A stretch of 64,000 nt of DNA, from the NCBI GenBank assembly GCA_024699855.1, contig JAMPIQ010000002.1, positions 15,376,001 through 15,440,000 of the forward strand. Direction: 5' to 3'. Origin of the DNA: Aphelenchoides besseyi (Eukaryota; Nematoda; Chromadorea; Rhabditida; Aphelenchoididae). Positions 1 through 11,827 of this stretch are shown here, piece after piece. The stretch's first letter is position 1. Each line of letters starts with the position of its first letter. The notes below the pieces were generated by a model, which made no database searches, was not told where the DNA came from, and was given only the letters and a program-made list of their open reading frames with translations. A program made the position numbers and the translations under genes.

Positions 1-78
1 TGGTTTTGAACCAAAAAAATAAATAACAAAAAACAAAAATTGGTAAATTAAAACGCGTACGACATACTCAAAGCGATT

Positions 79-2125
<2,047 letters not shown>

Positions 2126-3337
2126 ATTAGTCAGACCGTAGCTTCGGTCGCGCATGAAGACTGCGACCGTATACAATGGTGAAATATACAAGAAACCCGC
2201 TAACAGCGCACACAATTGCGCCCATGATCCAAAAATAGTATGAATGCGAATCCGGATGTAAGAATAGCAATCCAGTGAAGAAACATGAAAATAGGCTTGC
2301 AGACGCACCGATGCCTGTTCTTCCCGCCTAAAATTTCAATGAAAATAAAATAAAACAAAACCTACATCTTCATTAATCGCCCGTTGACGCTCGTCGACTT
2401 GCGCGCGCTCCTCGCGCCCTGCGCGCGGCAGAGCGCGCTCGACGTCGTGCTCGACCATGCCATCGATCAAAAAAAGCTCGCGATCGAGCGCTTATAAGGT
2501 GCCGCTGGAGTGCGGAGGCGGGATCAAGAAGCGCAGAAGGGTGAGTCCAACAGATCACTACATTCTTTGTAGCATGAGCAGTCGGCCGCTTGTCCGCTGC
2601 ACTGGATTCAATTTTCTTGTTCTGCAATTACGGCAATTTTTGGTCGGGAGTTTGGTTGAGATTCTTGATGAGATTCCCAACCAAAAGATTGCCATTGCAT
2701 TTGGTATCTTTGGGAATCAGAGGTCGTATTTGATTTCTAATTTGAACAGCTTTTCTTTATCATTGTTTCGGAATTTAGCGCTTCAACGAATCCGATTCAC
2801 GATGTGATTTCGAATCACCGTCCATTGAGATCGTATTCTTCGTAGCCGACAATCGTTTGCAATGTTTCGATGTGCGGATTCTCGCATTGTACACACCAAT
2901 CACGTGCTTTCACATGTGAGTTCGCGGCCTCATCGTCGGTCGCCGTTTTGTCGGGCTTATTCATTTTGATAAAACGATTTGTTATTCTCGTCCATTTCTA
3001 CAACCAACGTGCGCGTACAGTCGACAACCTTCGTGTTAGTGATCGATTGTAAATTTGATTAATAACCTCGACACTAATACCCCCATCTGAGCAGAACTTC
3101 CGTTTTGCTCGGTCGTTAGTCTCGTCTTTGAAGCGACGAGAGTGACAGTTGTCTAGGACCTCCGCATTGTTTTGCAGTCGACGTCTGGAAAGTGGAATCG
3201 GGATTTTTGGAGGGGACTGAGAGTTTCGTTTTTCGCTTTGGAGTCGTGAACTTTGTGTTTGTTATCTGAACGATGTTATCATTAAAGTCGCGTGAATTTA
3301 CGATCGAAAAGTTTTCGTTCATCAATCGGCACTTTTC
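2126..3337. other. Intergenic region with a high-GC, bacterial-like patch (about 2385-2545)
   Basis: Most of this interval has ordinary base composition and no recognisable gene. About 2385-2545 is a sharp GC-rich outlier with many GCGC/CGCG words. On the plus strand one frame there reads TLVDLRALLAPCARQSALD followed by a helix rich in Ala, Asp and Leu, which resembles the helical segment of bacterial AbiEi-type or DUF559-associated proteins (typical TLVDLA..L....LE.ALD). That frame ends at TAA near 2498. The minus strand of the same patch can be spliced by a GTAGGT...TTTTAG intron to a short two-helix membrane reading frame (about 2130-2460), but I consider that weaker. It could be transferred DNA, a library chimera or chance. 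Confidence 0.35.
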
Positions 3338-5832
3338 AGGACACGATGTCAGAAGCCGGCGAAGCAAAAGCAGTCAATTACTTGGCAACGGAGTTTCCAT
3401 GAACCAGCGCCGGTGAAAATCCTGCAGCCGATCGAAGAGGACCACACGTTTCTTATCAATCAAAATGCCCTGGAGCGGATTCTTTGCGATCCATTGTATG
3501 CGAACAAAAAGGTGAATTGACGTTTTGAGGCTTTGGATTTTGATTGCGTTTCAGGTTTGTGTGATTGGAGTGGCTGGAAAGTTTCGAAAAGGAAAAAGTT
3601 TTCTGTTGAACTTTTTTCTTCGTTACCTGCGATACGTGGCCGATGGATCACCGGCGGACGAGGACTGGCTTGAGCGTGAACCGACGTTGCAGGGATTCTC
3701 ATGGCGCGGCGGCTCCGAACGTGACACCAACGGAATTCTGTTCTGGTCCAAACCCTATCTTGTCAAGGTTCGTTCAAATGATTTGGTTGTTTTGAAGCTT
3801 TTGAACTTTAGAATAAACAAGGTGAAGAGCTGGTCGTTTTGCTGATGGACACGCAGGGCGCTTTCGATCAACAAAGCACAGTGAAAGATTGTGCAACGAT
3901 CTTCGCGTTGTCCACAATGATCTCGTCGGTTCAAGTAAGCTGCTCAAGTGAATGACCAAAAAGCGTTGGTTACAGATCTACAACTTGCAATCGAATATTC
4001 ATGAAGACGATTTGGAACATTTGCAATTGTTCGCGGAATACGGCAAATTGGCGTTGGAGGAGAGCACCGGAAAATCGTCTCAAGTAAGTCGGAAACAATT
4101 TGTATTTGGTTATGAATTGATTTCAGACACTCGTATTTCTGGTGCGTGATCGGGGATCACCGTACGAAATCTAATACGGCTTTCAAGGCGGTGGTCGACT
4201 ACTTGAATGGCGACTCGAAACAAACCCAACACTGCATCCGGAACATCAACAGATTCGAAATCAAATTCGAGAGTCATTCGAAGATCTTAAAGGATTCCTT
4301 ATGCCCCATCCCGGTCTTGATGTTGCCGAAAGTCCGCCCGGTTTTGCTGGCGATTTGAACGGTAAGCTTCCAACTACTCACAACGTATTCACGATTCTGT
4401 TTTGTAGTAATTCGTCCCGACTTCAAAGCACAACTTCGCGTCCTTGTTCCGCGAATACTCGATCCGGACAACTTGGTGCCAAAGTGCATTAACGGCGAGC
4501 CGGTGACATGCGAAGGTCTTCTGATCTATTTCCGCAACTACTCCGAAATCTTCAGCGGCGAAGAACTTCCGTCGCCCAAGTCCTTACTTATGGTGATTCG
4601 ATCTAAGAAGCTGCTAATAACATCGAGTTTTAGGCCACAGTGGAAGCCAACAATCTTGCCGCAACGTCGAATGCCAAATCGTTGTATGTACGCGAAATGG
4701 AAGCTGTTTGCGGTGGTGATACGCCGTACATCGGAACTGCCGAACTTGAGCGTGAGCATATTCGTTGTCGGAACGAAGCGATTCGAAACTTCAAAAACAC
4801 CAAAAAATTGGGAGGACCGGCACTTGCTCTTCAGTTCTTGGAGAAACTCGAAGAAGACATAACGGTAAGCAACAATGATCTCAACAAGCAACAGTATGGT
4901 CTTTCAGGAATCGTATGAAAGTTTCGTTAAAGTCAACAACTCAAAGAATTTGTTCAAATCAATGCGAACGCCCGCCGTGCTTGTTTGCTTCATTGTCGTT
5001 AACTATGTTTGTCAAGAGTTTCTGCAGCTTTTCGGATTGGATGCCATTGCGTCGATTTTCTCGCTTATGCTTACGTTGGTTATCATTGCACTTGGAACGT
5101 GGACGTACTCCAGATACAGCGGGTATGTTCGCGTATGCCCAGTCGATCATTGACATCCGAAAATCTTTTCAGTAACATTCGCGATTTGGCTCATGGAATC
5201 GATTCGGCTGTCGCGTGGATGTGGGAGAACTATCTGTCGCCGAGCTTCGGCACAACAATGGCCGTCGCTCGGCAAGTGCAATCTGTAAGCTCTAACCGTT
5301 AATGTAAATCTGTTTCATTGCATGAGTCGCGAATAAAAGAGGTTGACGTTCGGATTAGTAGAAGAAATTTATTTTGAAAGGCAAAACTGAACGAAGCGTT
5401 TAAATACAATAAAAGGAGATATAAATACCGAGGTGATTTCAAAGTGACTTTAATGTGATGTACACGCCCATTGCGATGATCAAGAAGGAGCTAACTAATT
5501 CGTGGCTGATTTGGCAGAGAGTGACACGAGCAAGCGGTTAATTCAATGGAATCAAAGTGCCACTCAACTGAAGACCTCAAACGTTATCGCAGATCATAAC
5601 CAAAAACTTGCCTCGGATTGTAGTTGATTGGCACCATTGGAGATCACTCGTTTCATGAGTTCATTGATTCCCGGTCTCGTTCATCCCTCGTCCTTTCCAG
5701 AACGGTGCTCCAAAAGAAGACGAAATGGTGATCCAATACGTCGAGGTCGCCGCCGATGCAACCGATGCGCAAGCTCCGTTCAAAGCTGGACCAGCCGCCG
5801 GTGAGGTCGTCTTGCCAGTTACCGCTCAATGA
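3338..5832 (+). CDS. ATL: Atlastin-family dynamin-like GTPase, with in-frame TAA
   Basis: Atlastins are ER-membrane GTPases that fuse tubules. The exons give, in order: [19 protein letters not shown]; the P-loop [11 protein letters not shown]; the switch [25 protein letters not shown]; the RD motif [38 protein letters not shown]; and a paired hydrophobic hairpin ([16 protein letters not shown], then [19 protein letters not shown]) followed by a short tail. Introns are 40-50 nt and phase-consistent. One lesion is visible: TAA at 4172-4174 between PYEI and YGFQGG, where relatives have Ser. Two 3' ends are possible: read-through to TAA at 5300-5302 with AATAAA at about 5331, or splicing from QVQS to an exon at 5701-5832 (43 residues, starts NGAPKEDE) with AATAAA at 5864. 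The first exon is uncertain: an ATG at 3346 lies just after a TTTTCAG acceptor but is out of frame with the conserved exon. Confidence 0.85.
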
Positions 5833-6140
5833 GCTCTTCTCTTTTTCTGTTGTCCTTGAGACCAATAAAACTGTTCTTTGGAGTTGGCTTGCTTTTTGTT
5901 AGGATGAATGAACTCATTTGCTGTCCAATGAAATCACTCGGTTGTTCATCTGAATCTCATCGAATTCGCTTTGTGTTGTCGCTTAAGCACGAATAGGAGC
6001 ATCGATTTGTGTCTTCAATGCTTGAGTTCTTTACGTTTCCACTATGACTTGCTTTCATTGAAAGCCGGTTGACAATCAAGAGCATTAAGGATTCACATAC
6101 TTGAGATCAAAAGGTCATTTCCAAGCATCAAATCTTAAAT
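5833..6140. other. Intergenic spacer
   Basis: It contains the AATAAA at 5864 that serves the long atlastin transcript. Nothing else is recognisable up to the repeat boundary. Confidence 0.5.
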
Positions 6141-7253
6141 GCAAAACTAACGACAAAAATTGTTTTGACAACCGCGTCAGGAAAGCTACCACAAGTGATA
6201 ACCACCAAGCAGTCGAAGGGAGAGCCTGGGGAAAACCCCTGGGGACGCTTTCAACCGTGAACCCGAACACGGTCCCACCCGGAGATGGGTTATGCTAACT
6301 CTCGATCCAACACTCATAGCCTTGTTGAATCTTCGGTAAGAGACCCGAACTTCCGAAGAAGTCGAAGTCAGTACCTCCGCACAACCATTAGGCTATGAGC
6401 TGCTGGTGACTGCAGGACAGAAAGCCGCTCATGATCCGGAGATTTCGACATTCGCTTCTCAGTGGACTGCAATTGATTCTGGACTTCAGTTGAGTGGTTG
6501 AGAGTACAACAACAAAACTTCTAAGGATGTTCATGACTTGTATTCAAATTCGGTTTCCACCACAAGTGGACCGATTGATGCACAATTAACACTAATAATT
6601 GCAGTGATATTAAGTAGTTGTTCCTGCAAATTATAGCGATTGTGACCAACCAATATCGTTGTTGTGGTCGAATTCACAAGACCCAGTTTTTGAGTATGTT
6701 TCGATTCCAATTCTGCTCTCGATTAACTTCAGCAGTCCAAACCATTTGGTTTTTACTTCCACCTACTCATTAACTTGTGTGCCAAACTAGAACTCCCTAC
6801 CATCAGCAGGAAGAGTTGCACAAACTTGCAATTTTGGACGATTTTTGACAGATTGTTCGTCTTTGGAGAGCTCTCATTTCTCTCTCAGTTATCCGGTGGC
6901 TACAAGTTTGAGCACGTTAAATAGCCAGACTTATGATCTTTTCATCAATGTAATATAAGCAATGGTTGTTGCCAGAATCTCCGAGATACATCGATTTGCG
7001 TGATGGACGTGCTATACAAGGGAATGGGGGTGTTGTGTGTTTTAGCTCTTTGGCTGATTGGATTCTGCTGATATTCACATGCTTTTGAGTTCATGAGTGA
7101 TTGTTGTTGTTCAGTTAATCGCACGTCTCTACAGTCACTGGTCCCCGAGTTATAGTCAATGGAAGTTGGCTTCTCTTGGATGCTGATGTCTGATAGTTTG
7201 CATTCTGTTACATTTTTAGGTCAACTACGTCTACTGACTATGTTTAGACTATA
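6141..7253. repeat. Full-length copy 1 of a 1.1-kb dispersed repeat with a folded 5' module
   Basis: The copy matches 55380-56486 from GCAAAACTAAC at the left to GTTTAGACTAT at the right, and has no long open frame. The first roughly 380 nt (6141-6520) are nearly identical between the two full copies and rich in pairing: CCGTG/CACGG (6255-6259 with 6268-6272), CTTCGG/CCGAAG (6331-6336 with 6353-6358), a long-range 10-bp helix CTCATAGCCT/AGGCTATGAG (6313-6322 with 6390-6399), GGGG/CCCC near 6228, and TGAGC/GCTCA around 6396-6430. The 3' part (from about 6708) is shared with copies 2 and 3. It could be a structured RNA gene, a SINE-like retroelement, or the untranslated part of a larger element. 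AGGAAAGCTACC (6179) and ACAGAAAGCCGC (6417) weakly recall RNase P RNA conserved regions I and V; this is speculative. Confidence 0.8.
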
Positions 7254-8054
7254 ATTTCCATTTAATTAAAAGTTTTAAAGATTAGTTTCAATCCATTTTT
7301 GTAAAAAAATCTTGTGGATTCAAGTTTAAGCGATTTTACGGCTTTCGAATCTCTGTTTGACATCTAGTTATCCAAGCCATAGTTACAAGCATAATAATTG
7401 GCTATTGCAAGTACACAGCTACTTCATAACTTGTAAGCTTCAACAACCAATCGTCATTTCGGAAGTATTTTCAGAGCAAGTTTATTGGTCAGAACTTCAA
7501 TGTCGATCTTTATTTACAAAACTGCTGCGCATATGATCCTAATAATATGCTCAATTGTATTTAAACAACAGTAGTAAAAGTAAGTACATGAGATTTCCAA
7601 CAAAAAGTACAGGGTCGAATGGTTTCCACCGGTTTTAATGTTCTGGTTTTAATTGAGAATCGTTGGATGAGTGTTTTGAATGTTAATAATGTTGGGATTT
7701 CCCTTGATTCAATGAATTACAACGACAATATAAATGCTCTTACAAAGTTTGCTTGTTCAACCAACAAAGTTCAGTCGCTTTGTGGAACTTCGCAAATAAT
7801 CTTAGCGACAAAGAAGGTTGTTTATAATCTATCAAAAGATTCTAGAGTGTCTTCATTGGGAATAGTCGTGTTTCAATGGCTTGTGTAATCGAAAAACGTT
7901 TATTCTAATGATAGAAAATTAAATAGAAATCTCGGCAAACCACTCCGCCGTTTCTCGAGAACACGCGGGATCAAGTACCGGATCCCATGAGCTGAGTGAC
8001 GGGTAAATGAGAAAGAAGAAGAGACAAAACAAAACGAAACTGAAAGCACAGATA
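7254..8054. other. Intergenic region
   Basis: An 89-codon plus-strand frame at 7619-7888 has no recognisable motif and no clear splice context. A minus-strand hydrophobic reading ending at 7971 could be an alternative last exon of the adjacent channel gene. Otherwise I see nothing. Confidence 0.4.
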
Positions 8055-10263
8055 TTACTTTCTTCCAAAGTCAGAAACATACCCAAAAAAGAACATCATC
8101 TAAAAAGACGTTTGTTATCATGTTCAAGCTCTTTGCTTACCTGTGTAATCCAATGGAAACGTCGAACGAAGTTTTCGGAAAACTCGAGATCTCTTAGCCA
8201 ATTAAAACATTGACTGTAGCGTTGACGTCGTAGTGGCTGACGAATTTTGGGACTGTCATCGATACCAGTGTAAATATCGCTACAGGAAAACAGTTTGGTA
8301 TTTAAGTTATTCGTTACCCGTTGAAGCGACGTTTCTCCACCGGAGTCTGATTGACAACAACTAGTGATGGCGATGAAGGAGAGAATCTGAAAGATGTAAT
8401 CGGTCATGTGTGAAGTGCCTACCCAGGCTGATTGTTGTTGTTCGCTATAATGTGCGTCGGCGTATCGGGAGATGTGATCGGAAGTCCGGTGCTTATATTA
8501 CTCATTCCGCTATGCATTCGTAACATTGGAATCATTCCGGCAAGAATCGAAGAGTCGCTAAATTGTCGTGATAAAACCTCTCAGTCGATTAGACGCCAAA
8601 CTCACTGAGCAAGTTTCAAACGTTGTTTCAAATATTTCAGTATGGCTAGTTTGATCAAACTCAGAAACACAATCATGAAACAAACGGCCAACCAAATGTC
8701 CAACGCTTTCAAATATGAAACCTAAATGCGCGTGAAAAAAAGTCGAAAAATCTACAAACTCACTCGTGGCATAACCTCGTTGTATGAGAAGAGAAGAAAA
8801 GTAATGGTCAACAGTATAGAGATTGTGTCCTGGAAGCTCGAATCGTCCTGCATCCAAAGCGAGACCCAACTTGTAATGACAACCGCAGTCGATGGGATGA
8901 TGAGCTGAAACGTCGTTTTATTTGGGGAAAACAAGCCCATTCTTAAAAACCTGAAGGAAACAGAAACCGGCAGAACGCGTAAAAACAAAACAAATATACA
9001 AGCGACTGTAATTGCCTGCAAATTCAAAGGCTAAATAAATTGATATGAACAATGAGGTACCTGTCGCGTAACTTTCAAGTTGACTCGTCACGAACGCTTC
9101 TTTGATTCTTAAATCGGGAAGCCGAATTTTGTGAAGGGTCAAAGCCTAAAATTTCTTACATGAGACATGATTTTATTTGGGAGCGTTTACTTCTTTCTTC
9201 CCATGCGACCACGAGTATGTTACTTGATCTGCCGTATAGCCGTAGCTCTCAAATCCAAGTTTGCAGACTTGCTTATCGAATGGAAAGTACTACAATAGAG
9301 TTGATATTAGTTTGACTAGAAATTAAAAGGTCAACAACTTCTTTCTCATTAAGACATGTTGTTTTGGTTGCTTGATTCGTGATAAAAAGAAAACTTACTG
9401 AGAGATCCATAGAACATTCTGAAGTCACAGAAACTCTTCGGCTGTACAAGATTTGTCCATCGGCTTGTAAGCGAAGTAACGAGCGATGTGATATCGAAAG
9501 TTTTCTTGGGTTCTTAGACGAAATGGCATTCGGTATGAACGTATCGGGGGACTTAAAAATAAGCTAATAAACCTGAAAAGAACGTTCACTCACCCACAGA
9601 AACTCTCGATAACTCTCATGAAGAGCCACTGAAAAACAGTTTGTCTGAAACAATAAGCTTCATTATGAACTCACGTTCCGATTTGTTACGAAACTTTGAC
9701 TTGTCGTACGTCAACCGAGAATCGGAAATAAACAATTAATCAACTCATTGCAAGCAAAATTAACCTTTCCACGTCTCACGATAAAACATCTCCAATGCGT
9801 AATCCATGGTCACTTCCGAAACGGCTCGCACGTTGCTAATAACCACAGAGACTTGAACAACTACAGGCTCTAAATTTGTGTTGATGATTGCACAAGAATA
9901 TCCAGTCACTTGTTACCTCCATTTTCCGTAGATGGTAATTGCGAGTGATCGTACTTGATTTTGCGTAAGAACTGAAGAAAGTCCCGAGTTTCGCCCTGTT
10001 CGAAAATTGAATCCTTGTTGAAATGAGTGGACGTCATGAGTGCTGATGTGGTCTGCTCACTATCGTTCTCGTCCTCATCCTGTTCCTCTTCGTTCTCTTC
10101 CTCTTGGGCTTTCAACTCGTTGTGATAGTTCTTGCGTATTCGATGATGAGCGTGCACACCGGTTGCCTACGAACATTCCGTTCAATCAACTTGTGGGTGG
10201 ACTTACCTCATGTAAACTATTCATAAGAATCACAAGACCCAAAATCAATGCTGTCCAACGCAT
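8055..10263 (-). CDS. Cys-loop ligand-gated ion channel subunit (GluCl/GlyR-like)
   Basis: Signal peptide [16 protein letters not shown], then an unusually acidic linker ([14 protein letters not shown]), then the ligand-binding domain: [40 protein letters not shown], the Cys-loop region (SECSMDLS, then FPFDKQVC), [12 protein letters not shown], then M1 ([36 protein letters not shown]), M2 ([23 protein letters not shown]) and M3 ([19 protein letters not shown]). Introns are 30-50 nt. The PAR triplet that precedes M2 in anion-selective family members is absent ([12 protein letters not shown]). M4 is ambiguous: exon [14 protein letters not shown] ending 8055, or [12 protein letters not shown] ending 7971. 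The intron before DSRLTYDKS ends in TTTCCG rather than TTTCAG (about 9730). The ligand is not predictable. Confidence 0.85.
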
Positions 10264-11146
10264 TGTAACTGAAACTGATGTTTAGTTATTCAAGACGCAT
10301 AATTTGCGTTTATCGTAAACTCATTCGCCCACAAACACATTGGTAAACTCTCTCAACCCACCGACTTGAAAACCGAAAGCTGAAGGTCCGCAGCGAAAAC
10401 ACAATCAAGAGGCGTTGGCCAATTTTGCTCGTTTAACCATAATGCGAAACAGATGCGATGAATGTTCGAAAGACTGGAATTCCTCAAGATCCACTCCAAC
10501 AATAAGACCTAGTGCTTTAGCGCTCGTTAGACGATGAAATGAGCCAACTGTAAAGCGAAAACAATGAGCAAAGATTTAGGAATTGAATCGTAAAATGACG
10601 AAACTTTAAGGCCACACGTTTCTACGAAAGAACACGGAAAAGGTTGTTAATACAAAAGATAACATTCACTTCTACTATTTACAAGCATCTTTTCTTAAAG
10701 AAATCTAATTGTGCAGTTGAAACAACGCCTATCGTACATGTGCGATGTCATTGGACAAACCGAAAGGACAATACGAAAGAGGGACAACTTACCCGTATGT
10801 GTCGAAATGACATTCGAAGAGGAAGCCAAACCGTCAAAAGTTGTGGAACAACGAACACCAAACGAAACGACCTCACGAATTTTCGATTGAATTCGTCCCC
10901 TGAGGATCAGTCGGTCAGCGATTGGAGAGAAAAAAGAAGAGGCGGTTGATAGAACGGATGAGCAAAAAACAATGTAAACCATCTCTGGTTGCCCTATTTT
11001 CAATTCAGTAGTCTTCTAAGCGTGCTAATGAAAGAAACAAGTGGATCGTTCGAAGTCCAGAAAGTTTGGATACAAGAAGGAATTGAGAGAGAGATTATGA
11101 CCTCGTGAAATAAATGTTTGGACGATTAAATTGACATCTTGACAAC
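10264..11146. other. Intergenic region between divergent genes
   Basis: This is the upstream region of the minus-strand channel and of the plus-strand signal-peptide frame at 11147. Short open frames here have no family signature. No TATA box or strong repeat was noticed. Confidence 0.4.
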
Positions 11147-11374
11147 ATGCGAAACAACATGGCGCCTCAACTTCCAAAAATAGCTCTATTGCTGTTAACA
11201 ACGGTTTGTCAGTCGCTGGCAGATGACCAGCGAATTGGACCCGAGGGATACGGCAAGAAACATTTGTATGCGCAACGGTTTAGCGTTCGAGAACTTTTTC
11301 TTCCAGTTAGTACACTTGTGATATTGTTCGTGAAAAGTCCAAGAACACGTTGTTATCGTACGACATCACTTTGA
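11147..11374 (+). CDS. Possible small secreted protein or peptide precursor (first exon)
   Basis: The frame begins with a short positively charged stretch and a clear hydrophobic leader (KIALLLLTTVCQSLA), with predicted cleavage before DDQRIGPEG. The sequence after the leader holds GYGKK, a Gly followed by a dibasic site, the form used for C-terminal amidation in neuropeptide precursors. A GTTAGT donor after ELFLP could truncate the frame, so the last 25 residues may be intron. No family is recognised, and it could be the first exon of a longer secreted protein. Confidence 0.3.
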   Translation: MRNNMAPQLPKIALLLLTTVCQSLADDQRIGPEGYGKKHLYAQRFSVRELFLPVSTLVILFVKSPRTRCYRTTSL

Positions 11375-11827
11375 ATTCACTTTTGTCAAATGAACTTCAT
11401 TTCAACAGATGACTTTTCGAATGTTCCATTTACTGTTACTTGGCAGAATCACTGAACCGAAAGTTGGAGATAATGGTTGAAAGAAGACAAAGAACTGTCG
11501 ACAACAATGCACGCGCCAACCTCTCACATAGAGCGTGGGTAATTCAAAAGAGCAATGAACTCAAATAGACATCATTTCAACTGCGAAGATCAAAGACAAT
11601 CGTGGAAGCTAATGGCCAACAGACATCTTGAATGGTTCTTCACTTACAAGACTCCTTTTTTGCTACAATGTCGAATTCTGTTAATCATGATTTCGCTTTG
11701 TCTTGGCCGTAGACTAAAACGATCAGATAAGCGAAATTGTCGGACTGTTTTCTTCGAAATCCGACTTGACTCTCTCGGCTTCTAATTTGTGGTTGAATTT
11801 CGAAGAACGTTTATTTCGCTTATGTTT
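11375..11827. other. Intergenic region
   Basis: A 76-codon frame at 11555-11785 has no motif or splice support. I see nothing else. Confidence 0.35.

Noticed and set aside
2130..2460. Two-exon minus-strand small membrane protein upstream of USP7
   Set aside because: The splice consensus and two hydrophobic stretches are suggestive, but its first exon lies in the bacterial-like GC patch and the frame overlaps an alternative 5' extension of USP7.
4172..4174. Reassignment of TAA to a sense codon
   Set aside because: TAA is used as a normal terminator in neighbouring genes (secreted protein, GABBR1, zinc-finger factor), so a code change is unlikely.
6396..6430. Hammerhead-ribozyme-like words in the repeat module
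   Set aside because: CTGGTGA is not the required CTGATGA core and the stems do not fit the three-way junction.
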